From the NCBI RefSeq assembly GCF_003122385.1, contig NZ_CP029255.1, positions 1,922,001 to 1,986,000 on the forward strand: 64,000 bases of DNA, written 5' to 3'. This DNA comes from Flavobacterium crocinum. Its GTDB lineage: Bacteria; Bacteroidota; Bacteroidia; Flavobacteriales; Flavobacteriaceae. Shown here piece after piece: positions 49,835 through 58,700 of the stretch (position 1 is the stretch's first letter; each line of letters opens with the position of its first letter). A program made the translations under genes and the position numbers. Under the pieces are notes generated by a model. That model was not told the DNA's origin and did not search any database. It worked only from the letters and a program-made list of their open reading frames with translations.

Positions 49835-51706
49835 ATGAAGTTTAAAAGTTATATTGAAAAACTGGATCTTCTACATAGCTTTAAAAGTCAAATTTTGGAA
49901 GAAGATTTTATAAATAAGAATCCTGTTTATTATCAAAACTATCCATCGCTTTTTTCGAAGTCTTTTTCGATAGCTACAGATGATTTAGAGTTGCTTGATA
50001 TCGCGGGATACCTGTATTATCAAGCAACAATATTTACAGATTTATTGATTGATGAAGGGGATTTTTCTAAGTTTCCTTTAATTGGAATTTGCCAAGAGGA
50101 AAGCATTAAAATTTTGACTAGTATTTATGGTTTAGAAAGTGATTTTTGGAGGTATTGGAACTTGCGAAGAAATGAATATTTGCAGGCTGTCTATTTGGAA
50201 AAATCTTTTCTGCAAAGAGAAAATATGAGAATTGAAGAATATGAAGAATTAGCAGATAAAAAGTCGGCTTTTGGAAAAGTAGCGATTGACTGTCTTCATA
50301 ATTTAGATAGTGAGAATAACAAAGTATATCAAAAATTGTTATTATCTCATAAATACTTTTCGACGGCTTTTCAGTTGAATGATGATATTCAGGATTTTAA
50401 AAGAGATTTAAAAAAAGGGCAATTTAATTGGGCTAATTATCTATTAAAAAAGCAAAATATAGACAGCCAAAATCCTGAAGTTTTAGAGAAATACTTGTAC
50501 ATACGAGGGATTAGCAGGGATATCTATGGTCTAGGAATTTCATATTGTGATAAGGCTTTAAAATTGGTAGAAAACATAATTGTTCCAGATTGGATAAAAG
50601 TATTGAATGATACCAAGAAAAGATTTGTTATGGCGATAAAAGAAATAGATAATTATTTAGAAATCTTAACTGCCGAAATCAATTTATCAGATGTAAAGAA
50701 AGAAAAAAACGATGTTCAGTGTGCTATTAGTAATTCTATTGAGTTTATTAAAAAGAGACAAAATGAAGACGGAAGCTGGAGAGAATATGTAAATCAGGGA
50801 GGTATAAGTAATATCTGGGCTACAGCATTTTTAACGGCGAAAATTTCTGAGAATAGTTACTTAAAAATAGTCTTTGAAAATGAAATTTTAAAATCATTAA
50901 AATTCTTTATTGAAAACACAAAAAACAATTTATGGAGTTACAATTCTACTTGGATAGAAGACGCTGATTCTACAAATTTTGCATTATTATCTCTTTTGCA
51001 GAATAATGTAGAAATTGATGTTAATATTATTAGCCATTTGATAAAATATCAAAATGAAACTGGAGGATTTTCTACCTACAATGATAAAAAATATTTAATT
51101 CAATCACTTGAAGATAATAATATAACAGATGTTTCGGGCTGGACTAGCTCTCATAATTGTGTGAGTGCTGTGAGTTTTTACTTTTTAGCTTTGTATAATC
51201 AAAAAAGCACTTCTTTTCTTAATTTAAGAAATTATTTTGAAATAGATTTTGAAAAGAAAACAGATTCATATTGGTGGACAAGTTCACTCTATACTTTGAA
51301 TTATCTGGCCAAAACGTATTATCATCTTGAAGAATTTGAAAAACTAAATTGGATTATTATGGAAACTGAAAAACTGCAAAATGACAATGGAAGTTTTGGA
51401 GATAAATACGGAGAAAGTAAATTTTATACTGCTTTGGGTATCGAAATTTTATTGTTAGGTAGTAGTTCTAAATTGAAAACTCAAAAAGGAATATCCTATT
51501 TATTAGAAAATCAATTTGATGATGGTTCATGGGAGAATTCAAATGCTTTACAAGTTCCAAATTCCAAGAGTTTAAAACCAGATGAATTAATGTATCCAAT
51601 TTCATCATTTGGAATGAATGTGAGGGCAAAAGAATTTAATAGATTATTTACTACTATTTCGGTTTTACAAACACTTTCAAAATATGAACGAAGATATAAT
51701 TCCTAA
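49835..51706 (+). CDS. Fusion of class I isoprenoid-synthase-like and QW-motif cyclase-like domains
   Basis: A 623-residue cytoplasmic protein. Residues about 1-275 are all-helical with two Asp-rich sites, D69xxxD73 in FTDLLIDEGD and the classic DDxxD D183-D187 in QLNDDIQDFKRD, as in polyprenyl synthetases. Residues about 295-620 form repeating helix pairs with QW motifs: QNEDGSW (309-315), QNETGGF (406-412), QNDNGSF (515-521) and KGISYLLENQFDDGSW (551-566). A DxD-type motif DADST (376-380) sits where class II cyclases have DxDD(T), with Ser in place of the last Asp. Both domain calls are from motifs. The pairing of a prenyl-diphosphate synthase-like domain with a cyclase-like barrel next to a small peptide gene is unusual. 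Its stop overlaps the next start by 23 bases. Confidence 0.75.
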   Translation: MKFKSYIEKLDLLHSFKSQILEEDFINKNPVYYQNYPSLFSKSFSIATDDLELLDIAGYLYYQATIFTDLLIDEGDFSKFPLIGICQEESIKILTSIYGLESDFWRYWNLRRNEYLQAVYLEKSFLQRENMRIEEYEELADKKSAFGKVAIDCLHNLDSENNKVYQKLLLSHKYFSTAFQLNDDIQDFKRDLKKGQFNWANYLLKKQNIDSQNPEVLEKYLYIRGISRDIYGLGISYCDKALKLVENIIVPDWIKVLNDTKKRFVMAIKEIDNYLEILTAEINLSDVKKEKNDVQCAISNSIEFIKKRQNEDGSWREYVNQGGISNIWATAFLTAKISENSYLKIVFENEILKSLKFFIENTKNNLWSYNSTWIEDADSTNFALLSLLQNNVEIDVNIISHLIKYQNETGGFSTYNDKKYLIQSLEDNNITDVSGWTSSHNCVSAVSFYFLALYNQKSTSFLNLRNYFEIDFEKKTDSYWWTSSLYTLNYLAKTYYHLEEFEKLNWIIMETEKLQNDNGSFGDKYGESKFYTALGIEILLLGSSSKLKTQKGISYLLENQFDDGSWENSNALQVPNSKSLKPDELMYPISSFGMNVRAKEFNRLFTTISVLQTLSKYERRYNS

Positions 51707-52853
51707 GCTTTCTAATGATATTTTTATCCATTCATTGAACAAAGATGATTTCTTTATCCATCAAACTCATTTTGATCATCGAGTAAAAATTTCAAGTGAT
51801 TTAAATAATTTCATAACATCAATAGATGGAAAGCAAAATTTAAAAAGTTTAGTTGAGAATTATAATGCATTATATAATATTGAATTGACAACCGATTTTG
51901 CATATGAGTTTTTATACAATAAATTGGCAAGATTTGGTATTATAGAAAGTGAAATAATTCCAGTAAAACCAAATTTAAAGCCTAGTTATATCAAGCTGAG
52001 TTTTATTGTCATAAACGAGCGCATAGTTTCTAAGTTAACTAAGTATTTAAAATTTTTACTTTTACCCAACGTGATGAAAAGTATTTTAATTACTGCAACT
52101 TTTATTTTAGCAGGATGTTTTTATTTTTTTTATGATGAAATTTTGCATACTACAATTGCAAAATCGGAATGGTTATTATTATTCTCTTTAAGTTTTATTG
52201 GTGTTACGTTTCATGAATTCGGGCATGCTTCCGCCGCTCATTATTTTGGGGCAAAACACGGAGGAATTGGTGGAGGTTTTTACTTGTTTATTCCTGTTTA
52301 TTTTGCTGATGTTACAGATATTTGGAAACTTCAAAAACATCAAAGAATTATTGTGAACTTAGCAGGCATGTATTTCGAATTAGTTTATGTCGTTTTTTTA
52401 GTTTTAGTTAGTTTGCTTTTTCAAAATAATTTAATTCTTATTTTAGCATGTATATATTCGATGTCAATTCTACATAGTTTAAATCCTTTTGCAAGAAGTG
52501 ATGGATACTGGGTTTTATCTGATGTTATTGAAAAACCAAATTTAATGCATCAAGGTTTTACTAGAGTAAAAACCGTTTTTAAGATTTCAAAAAAGTGGAA
52601 AGTAATGGATTATTTTTTACTTGTTTATGGTTTAATTAGTTGTAGTTTTATTCTTTTTTTTGTGTACTTCGTAGTTGTGAAAAATCCAGATTCAATTTTA
52701 TATTTTCCTCAAAACTTAATCAAATTTTTAAAAACTGTTTTTGAAGATAACTCTAAATTTTCATTGGCAGATTTAGGAAAGTTATTTATTCCTGTCTTAT
52801 TTTTTTATCTTCTTTTTGGATTGCTGAAAAATCTCTTTATGAAGATAAGATAG
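51684..52853 (+). CDS. M50-family membrane metalloprotease with PqqD-like N-terminus
   Basis: A 389-residue integral membrane protein. Residues about 12-95 resemble the PqqD-like winged-helix domain (DHRVKISSDLNNFITSIDGKQNLKSLVENY, then a helix ending ARFGIIE), which binds leader peptides in many RiPP systems. The membrane part has zinc-site HEFGH (177-181) and the second motif NPFARSDG (267-274), as in YydH-type peptide zinc metalloproteases; six or so hydrophobic segments follow. It likely cleaves the modified peptide or its leader at the membrane. Its ATG lies inside the end of the preceding gene, indicating translational coupling. Confidence 0.83.
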   Translation: MNEDIIPKLSNDIFIHSLNKDDFFIHQTHFDHRVKISSDLNNFITSIDGKQNLKSLVENYNALYNIELTTDFAYEFLYNKLARFGIIESEIIPVKPNLKPSYIKLSFIVINERIVSKLTKYLKFLLLPNVMKSILITATFILAGCFYFFYDEILHTTIAKSEWLLLFSLSFIGVTFHEFGHASAAHYFGAKHGGIGGGFYLFIPVYFADVTDIWKLQKHQRIIVNLAGMYFELVYVVFLVLVSLLFQNNLILILACIYSMSILHSLNPFARSDGYWVLSDVIEKPNLMHQGFTRVKTVFKISKKWKVMDYFLLVYGLISCSFILFFVYFVVVKNPDSILYFPQNLIKFLKTVFEDNSKFSLADLGKLFIPVLFFYLLFGLLKNLFMKIR

Positions 52854-52915
52854 TTGCTATAGAATTTAATAAATGCGGTTAATTCTAAAATAGTTTTAGT
52901 TAATTTGCATTAATT

Positions 52916-54052
52916 ATGAAATTACAGCATCAAGTCGTTTTATCGATAGGCAGCAACCAAGGCAGCAGACTAGAAAATATCCAAAATTGTATTGATTTAA
53001 TTCATCAAAATGTAGGTACTGTCATTCAGGTTTCAAAACTTTACGAAACTCCAGCCTGGGGTTTTGAAAGTGATGCTTTTTATAATTGTGCGCTTCTTTT
53101 GCATGCCAATTCTTCTGCGCAGAAAATATTAAGTCAGGTTTTAAAGGTTGAAAAAGAATTAGGACGAATCCGCTCTAATCAAGAAGGTTATCAATCTAGA
53201 ATCATAGATGTTGATTTGATTGCTTTTGATGACGAAATTATCCATTCGGAAAAACTTCAGGTTCCACATCCTTTAATGCAAAACAGAAATTTTGTTTTGC
53301 TGCCTATGCAGGATTTAAAATTAAGCTGGAAACATCCTGTTTTGCATAAAACAATTGGAGAATTGATAGCAGTTACTCCGGATGAAAGTGTTTGTACAGT
53401 AGTTCAGAGTTTAGAAAATCCGCTTGACGAAATTCCTTTAAATCAATTTAATTATATTTCTTTTGAAGGAAATATTGGTGCAGGAAAAACTACTCTGGTG
53501 CATAAAATTGCGGAGGATTTTAATGCAAAAACTGTTTTAGAACGATTTGCAGATAACCCATTTCTTCCGAAGTTTTATAAAGATCAGAACAGATATGCTT
53601 TTCCGTTGGAAATGTCTTTTTTAGCAGATCGTTATCAGCAGTTATCAGATGATCTGGCACAGTTTGATTTGTTTAAAGATTTTATTGTAGCCGATTATCA
53701 TATTTTTAAATCACTGATTTTTGCTAAAATTACGTTACAGGAAGACGAATATCGTTTGTACAGAAATCTGTTTGATATTATTTATAAAGAAATGCCAAAG
53801 CCTGATTTGTATGTTTATTTATATCAAAATACAGAACGACTTCTGCAAAATATCAAAAAACGCGGCCGTAATTACGAACAAAATATTGAGGCTTCGTATT
53901 TGGAAAAAATCAACAATGGTTATTTGGAATACATAAAATCACAAACCGATTTGAATGTTTTAATTATTGATGTTTCTGATCGTGATTTTGTAAAAAGACA
54001 TGAAGATTACATTTTTATATTGAATGAAATTAAGAAGAAAACAGCATCTTAA
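52916..54052 (+). CDS. folK: HPPK (FolK)-deoxynucleoside kinase fusion
   Basis: A 378-residue two-domain protein. Residues about 5-165 are 6-hydroxymethyldihydropterin pyrophosphokinase (SIGSNQGSRLENI; RIIDVDLIAFDDEI; PHPLMQNRNFVLLPM), which activates the pterin for folate synthesis. Residues about 178-378 are a dNK-type deoxynucleoside kinase with P-loop GNIGAGKTT (185-193), ERFADNPFLPKFYKD and a DYH active-site region. This fusion is known in Bacteroidota. It follows the peptide locus after 62 bases with a separate A/T-rich spacer, so it is probably not part of that operon. Confidence 0.94.
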   Translation: MKLQHQVVLSIGSNQGSRLENIQNCIDLIHQNVGTVIQVSKLYETPAWGFESDAFYNCALLLHANSSAQKILSQVLKVEKELGRIRSNQEGYQSRIIDVDLIAFDDEIIHSEKLQVPHPLMQNRNFVLLPMQDLKLSWKHPVLHKTIGELIAVTPDESVCTVVQSLENPLDEIPLNQFNYISFEGNIGAGKTTLVHKIAEDFNAKTVLERFADNPFLPKFYKDQNRYAFPLEMSFLADRYQQLSDDLAQFDLFKDFIVADYHIFKSLIFAKITLQEDEYRLYRNLFDIIYKEMPKPDLYVYLYQNTERLLQNIKKRGRNYEQNIEASYLEKINNGYLEYIKSQTDLNVLIIDVSDRDFVKRHEDYIFILNEIKKKTAS

Positions 54053-54054
54053 AT

Positions 54055-54405
54055 TTATATTATTCCAAGTTGTTTTCTAAGTTTTGCCGATAATTTTTCC
54101 TGAACAAGACGATAAGATTGCTGAATGTATTTTTCCCATTCCGACTTTTTCATGCGTGTAATATCGTCAATCAAAACCCATTTGTATTTTGCAACATAGG
54201 GTGCTGGTTTAAATCCGGGTTTGCTGCTCATTTCTTCAAATTCTTCATCCAAAACTTTAAATGAGGCTGAGGTTGGATTTTGATCAAGTCCTACCACACA
54301 ATACATTTTATTGCCTACCGAAAATACAAGATCATGATCCCATTTAATAGCTTCAGTTGCACCGGTTAATTTTTGACAGATTTCACGGATTGTTTCTATA
54401 GTCAT
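54055..54405 (-). CDS. MmcQ/YjbR-family protein
   Basis: A 116-residue double-wing-fold protein of the YjbR/MmcQ family: LTGATEAIKWDHDLVFSVGNKMYCVVGL at the N-terminus and YVAKYKWVLIDD in the middle. E. coli YjbR binds DNA weakly; the physiological role is unclear. It lies one base upstream of the stop of the large LRR protein's gene on the same strand in coding order. Confidence 0.9.
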   Translation of the reverse strand: MTIETIREICQKLTGATEAIKWDHDLVFSVGNKMYCVVGLDQNPTSASFKVLDEEFEEMSSKPGFKPAPYVAKYKWVLIDDITRMKKSEWEKYIQQSYRLVQEKLSAKLRKQLGII

Positions 54406-54406
54406 A

Positions 54407-57388
54407 TTATCGTTTTAATGTAAAGTGCCCTTTTAAAATAGGCATTGTATCATCAATTTTTAAAGCGTACCAATAATCCGAAGCAGGAAGGGGAATCTGA
54501 TTTAGAGTACCATCCCAGCTCATTTTTGCTCTGCTTAACTGCGCGATTAGTTTTCCGTATCGGTCAAAAATAGTGACTTGGGCCTGAGGGTAGTTTTCCA
54601 TTCCGGTTACTTCCCAGACGTCATTAAATGTGTCATTGTTTGGAGTGAAAAACGGAGGGAACACAAGAACGACAAATTGCTTTGTAACTTGCCCGCATCC
54701 GTTTTTTTCTCGCGCATAGGCTGTTTGCAATCCACCTGGAACATCGTAGAAAACAAAAGAATCCTGAAAGCTGATTCCATCTACAGAATATTCAAAATAA
54801 TCTTCTGCTTTAACAGGGTAAACAATGGCTCTTGTTTCTTCAACCACTATACGGTCAATCTGTGGTATTTTATGTTCTTCTACTACAATCGTCTTTGTGC
54901 TAGAGCAATTTTCAGGATCCGGACTTGTGACTTTTACAGTGTAAGTTTCTCCCGAATTGACAGTGATCGTTTGAGTTGTAGCTCCATTTGACCAAAGATA
55001 ATTCATTCCTGCAATTCCGGCGTCTAAGGTTAGATTTTGAAACTGACATAGCGTTAAATTTTCATCAGTAACAACAGGAGGCGTGTAGATTATAATGTTT
55101 ATTGGAGTTCTATCTGGGTTAATACAACCATTGTTTGAAGCTTCAGCATAATAAGTTTTATTGGATGAAATAGTAGGAGTTGTAAAAGTACTACCGGAAA
55201 ATATACTACTTCCGCCAGTCTCGGTTGTAAACCAGTTAATGTTTCCAATGTTTGATGTTGCTCTAATGGTTACAGTTCCGGGTCCGCAGTTAGAATAAGT
55301 GTTTTTTTCAGCAATTGGTGTGTTTGGAGTAGTATTAATAACCGCAGTTACCGATTTTCTATTCGCTTCACAACCGGCATCAACATAATAAACAGTAGTT
55401 GTATTGATGATTGGAGTAGTGTAGGTTGTTCCGGTTCCTAATAAATTTCCTCCGGTTGCGGCATCAAACCATCTAATTGAGGTGCTGGTTGTTGCTGTTG
55501 CACTAAGAGTAAAACTTCCAAAATCACAAATCGGATTTGGATTTGCTGCCAGTGTTGCTACCGGAATTGTGATTTTGGTACTGGCGGCAATTTCCAACGG
55601 GGTTTCACCAGGCATTCCGCCATATTCTACTACATAGCCTTTTGGCTGATAATTGTCTCCGGCAACTGTAGATCCCGTATTTGATAAATCATTCCATGAT
55701 CCTCTAATTCCCACTCCTGGTTGTGTGATATGAGCATAATCTTCGTCGCCTTGGTTGTTAGGTTCTCCAGTATTCCAAAAAGCAAAATTTGGTGTAGAAC
55801 CGTTAGCATTACCATTCCAAAAAATAGTTCCGGCTTCAGGGCCAGTAACCCATTTCCAGACACCTTCAGTTTCAGCATCACTTCCGCCAATCCATCCTGT
55901 GCCCGAAGCTTGTTCTCCAACTAATTTGGATTCATCGGCAGATAAAATAGTGGCTAAATAACCTTTAAGGCCATAATATGTACTTACTTCTGCTGCTATT
56001 TTTGCAGCACTCCATGTAATTCCTACACTTGGCACAAAGAGATAATAATGTCCTGTAGAAGGCAAATAATTGGCTTGGCCAATAGTGATAGAAAATGTTC
56101 TTGTTCCGGAAGCCGTTGCGAGTGTATTCGAAAAAACAATATCTTTTATAGCTGCTTCGAGATCAGAATATAATATTTCGCCTCCGGTAATACTTGACAG
56201 CGTAAGTTTTCCGGCAGTAGAATCCCAGGTTGTACTAATAGAAGGATAGAGAGCTGGGTTTGAAAGACTAAGTTTGTCACCGTTGGAATAACCGGAGGAA
56301 ATTTGAATGTAACCGGCAGTTGTTCCTGTTTCGCTTAAATCATGTTCTATCAAAAATGTTTCAACTATTTTTATATCCGGACCAGGACAGTAAGTCTGGT
56401 CTCCAGTGGCTTTTAGTACAGGTGCTGAAGTTAGAAGTTTACTGCAGTTTGTAGAATAGACGGCAGCACCATCCTTATACGACATCCAATTGGAATTAGA
56501 AAAAACTTCGTTGTCTACCTGTATACAGTTCAGATTTGAATTTGACTGAAAGGCACCAGCAATAAGATTAGTGTTTTTTCCATTTTTTAAGTTTAGCGTC
56601 TGTAAATTATTATTGTTGCATAATAAGCGCTGTAAGGTAGTGCTGTTGGAAAAATCTAAAGCTGTTATCTGATTATTGTTGCAATAAACATTAATTAAAG
56701 CTGTATTTTTTGAAACATCTAAACTCGATAAATTATTATGGTTAGTTTCTAAATTAGTTAGAAGTGTACTAGAACTAATGTTAAGACTTGTAATTTGATT
56801 ATTGTTGCAACTTAAATGGACTAATGCCGGATTTGTAGAAACATTCAGATTTACAATTTGATTTTGTTCACATTCTAAAAAATTAAGTTGCGGACTTTTA
56901 GAAACGTCCAAACTGGTTAATAAATTGTTATTGCAATAAACTATAGTCAGGGCAGTATTATTAGCAAGATTTAAACTTGTTATTCTGTTTCTTTGACAGT
57001 CCAGTTCTTTTAAGGCTATATTGTTAGAGGTGTTCAGGCTTGTAAGCATGTTAAGCCCGCAGCTTAACTTAACAAGAGCTGTGTTTTGTGAAATATCTAA
57101 AGTAGTTAAGGCGTTCTGTAGACAGTATAATTCTTGTAAAGAAGTGAAATCTTGTAAACCGGTTAAATTTGTACATCCTTTACTGGAAACATTTAAGGAA
57201 ATCACTCCGGCGACACTTGATGTCAAAACTCTGCCGTCAATAGTAGGATTTGTATCAATCCCAAGATCAATTAAAGCTTTTTCGAAATTCGGATCTGGAA
57301 TTGCGGTATATTGTTGGGCAAATCCAAAAAAACTCGAAAGCAGTAAAAAAAATAAAATCGATATTTTTAATAAATTGATACTTTTCAT
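54407..57388 (-). CDS. Large surface protein: LRR, C-type lectin-like, Ig-like, T9SS type B sorting domain
   Basis: A 993-residue exported protein. A signal peptide (ending FGFAQQ, about residue 25) is followed by about nine leucine-rich repeats of 21 residues (about 75-270, pattern LxxLxCNNNxIT), a cadherin-like stretch, a C-type lectin-like domain (about 446-590) with the EPN (542-544) and WND (565-567) motifs, and then Ig-like repeats (ending near 840). The C-terminus (about 900-993, FFTPNNDTFNDVWEV, TIFDRYGKLI, DYWYAL) is a type B type IX sorting domain, so the protein is moved across the outer membrane by the T9SS and probably exposed or released. Likely an adhesin or glycan binder, which is inference from the EPN motif. 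Confidence 0.88.
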   Translation of the reverse strand: MKSINLLKISILFFLLLSSFFGFAQQYTAIPDPNFEKALIDLGIDTNPTIDGRVLTSSVAGVISLNVSSKGCTNLTGLQDFTSLQELYCLQNALTTLDISQNTALVKLSCGLNMLTSLNTSNNIALKELDCQRNRITSLNLANNTALTIVYCNNNLLTSLDVSKSPQLNFLECEQNQIVNLNVSTNPALVHLSCNNNQITSLNISSSTLLTNLETNHNNLSSLDVSKNTALINVYCNNNQITALDFSNSTTLQRLLCNNNNLQTLNLKNGKNTNLIAGAFQSNSNLNCIQVDNEVFSNSNWMSYKDGAAVYSTNCSKLLTSAPVLKATGDQTYCPGPDIKIVETFLIEHDLSETGTTAGYIQISSGYSNGDKLSLSNPALYPSISTTWDSTAGKLTLSSITGGEILYSDLEAAIKDIVFSNTLATASGTRTFSITIGQANYLPSTGHYYLFVPSVGITWSAAKIAAEVSTYYGLKGYLATILSADESKLVGEQASGTGWIGGSDAETEGVWKWVTGPEAGTIFWNGNANGSTPNFAFWNTGEPNNQGDEDYAHITQPGVGIRGSWNDLSNTGSTVAGDNYQPKGYVVEYGGMPGETPLEIAASTKITIPVATLAANPNPICDFGSFTLSATATTSTSIRWFDAATGGNLLGTGTTYTTPIINTTTVYYVDAGCEANRKSVTAVINTTPNTPIAEKNTYSNCGPGTVTIRATSNIGNINWFTTETGGSSIFSGSTFTTPTISSNKTYYAEASNNGCINPDRTPINIIIYTPPVVTDENLTLCQFQNLTLDAGIAGMNYLWSNGATTQTITVNSGETYTVKVTSPDPENCSSTKTIVVEEHKIPQIDRIVVEETRAIVYPVKAEDYFEYSVDGISFQDSFVFYDVPGGLQTAYAREKNGCGQVTKQFVVLVFPPFFTPNNDTFNDVWEVTGMENYPQAQVTIFDRYGKLIAQLSRAKMSWDGTLNQIPLPASDYWYALKIDDTMPILKGHFTLKR

Positions 57389-57494
57389 TTTATAAAAGTA
57401 TCAATTTTATAATAATAAAAAAATATATTTGAATTTCTAACAATTTAGGATTCTAAATAATTCAAAAATCACAATATTTTAATAAAAGTATTCT

Positions 57495-58037
57495 CTAATT
57501 GTGATTTGGCCAGTTTATTTTTTGAAATAAATCCCAAACGACAATTCCGGCACTTACGGAGATATTTAAAGAGTGTTTTGTTCCAAGTTGCGGAATTTCT
57601 ATACAGCCGTCGCAAATAGCAACAGCTTCCTGAGCTACACCATAGACTTCATTGCCAAAAACTAAAGCATATTTTTGTCCTTTTTCAACTTGAAAATCCT
57701 GAAGAAAAACAGAGCTTTCGACTTGTTCGATGGCCATAGTTAGAACATTTTCTTTCTTAAGGTTTTCAATAACTTCAAGAACATTTTCGTGATGTTCCCA
57801 AGCTACGGTTTCGGTTGCGCCAAGAGCGGTTTTATGAATTTCTTTATTTGGAGGAGTTGCAGTAATACCGCATAAGATTATTTTTTCTATCAAAAATGCA
57901 TCAGCGGTTCTAAACACAGAACCAATATTATGAAGGCTTCGAATATCATCCAAAACTAATATTAAAGGTGTTTTTTCAGATTTCTTAAAATCTTCAATTG
58001 ATTTACGGTCCAGTTCGCTGTTTTCGAGTTTTCTCAT
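57495..58037 (-). CDS. SpoU/TrmH-family RNA methyltransferase
   Basis: A 180-residue SPOUT-class methyltransferase. The three SpoU motifs are present: LDDIRSLHNIGSVFRTADAF, ALVFGNEVYGV and HSLNISVSAGIVVWDL, forming the knotted SAM site. It modifies tRNA or rRNA ribose; the target cannot be told from sequence. I chose the ATG at 58037 (MRKLENSEL); the ATG at 58052 adds five residues. In coding order it follows a DUF1573 gene, and mutS lies divergent nearby. Confidence 0.93.
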   Translation of the reverse strand: MRKLENSELDRKSIEDFKKSEKTPLILVLDDIRSLHNIGSVFRTADAFLIEKIILCGITATPPNKEIHKTALGATETVAWEHHENVLEVIENLKKENVLTMAIEQVESSVFLQDFQVEKGQKYALVFGNEVYGVAQEAVAICDGCIEIPQLGTKHSLNISVSAGIVVWDLFQKINWPNHN

Positions 58038-58056
58038 TGGTATTAAATTCAAGTCA

Positions 58057-58091
58057 TAAAAAAAGCTTCCAAAGATAAGGAAGCTTTTTGA
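58057..58091 (-). terminator. Intrinsic terminator of the DUF1573 gene
   Basis: Minus-strand AAGCTTCC-TTATCTTT-GGAAGCTT followed by a T run, 22 bases past the DUF1573 stop. Confidence 0.9.
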
Positions 58092-58112
58092 TTATTTAAG
58101 TGTTTTTTCAGA

Positions 58113-58544
58113 TTAGCTTTTTACTGGATCTGGTAAAACAGTACCTTTAATAGTAAGGATTTTTGTAGGTTGTCCTTCTGCATTTGAAGTAACAGTTACA
58201 GTTTTTGTAAAAGCACCAACTCTGTCAGTAGCATATTTTACACCGATAACACCTTTAGCACCTGGTGCGATTGGTTCTTTTGGAGTAGTTGGAACAGTAC
58301 ATCCGCAAGATCCCTGAGTGTTAGTGATAATTAATGGTTTAGTTCCGTTGTTTACAAAAACAAACTCACGTTTCCCATCAGCATTATGAGCGATAGTTCC
58401 GTAGTCGATAGTTTCTGTTTCGAAAAGCATTCCTGCTCCTTCAACTTTAGCAACTTTAGTAGCTTTAGCTTTTTTAGTTGTTTGTGCATTAGTAGCTGTA
58501 ATACCAGCTACAGCTAACATAGCGAATAAAATTATTTTTTTCAT
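58113..58544 (-). CDS. DUF1573-family exported protein
   Basis: A 143-residue exported protein with a signal peptide (ending ATNAQTT, about residue 20) and a DUF1573 Ig-like domain: DYGTIAHNADGKREFVFVNNGTKPLIITN, GSCGCTVP and EPIAPGAKGVIGVKY. The family is periplasmic or surface-bound with unknown role, often abundant in flavobacteria. Divergent from mutS. Confidence 0.92.
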   Translation of the reverse strand: MKKIILFAMLAVAGITATNAQTTKKAKATKVAKVEGAGMLFETETIDYGTIAHNADGKREFVFVNNGTKPLIITNTQGSCGCTVPTTPKEPIAPGAKGVIGVKYATDRVGAFTKTVTVTSNAEGQPTKILTIKGTVLPDPVKS

Positions 58545-58700
58545 CTTAAGGGTCTTTTTTTAAATGATAAACAAAGCTATATAAAAATCTCCAACCGCAA
58601 ACTAAAAAAATCTTAAAATATTTTAATTTTTGAAGTTTTCGATATGCCACCAAAAAATCCTAAATTCGCTGTCTTAATTTTTCATTTAAAATATAATAAT

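Noticed and set aside
49835..51706. Lanthipeptide cyclase (LanC-like) reading of the C-terminal barrel
   Set aside because: QW motifs and the DADST motif fit the terpene-cyclase superfamily better; the Zn-binding Cys-His-Cys pattern of LanC is not seen apart from one HNC, and the peptide has no Cys.
47742..52915. Integrase or IS at the borders of the peptide locus
   Set aside because: I looked for transposase motifs, terminal inverted repeats and flanking duplications and saw none.
54578..54991. 137-residue plus-strand frame inside the large T9SS protein gene
   Set aside because: It lies antisense to conserved sorting-domain codons and has Phe/Cys-rich composition typical of a shadow frame.
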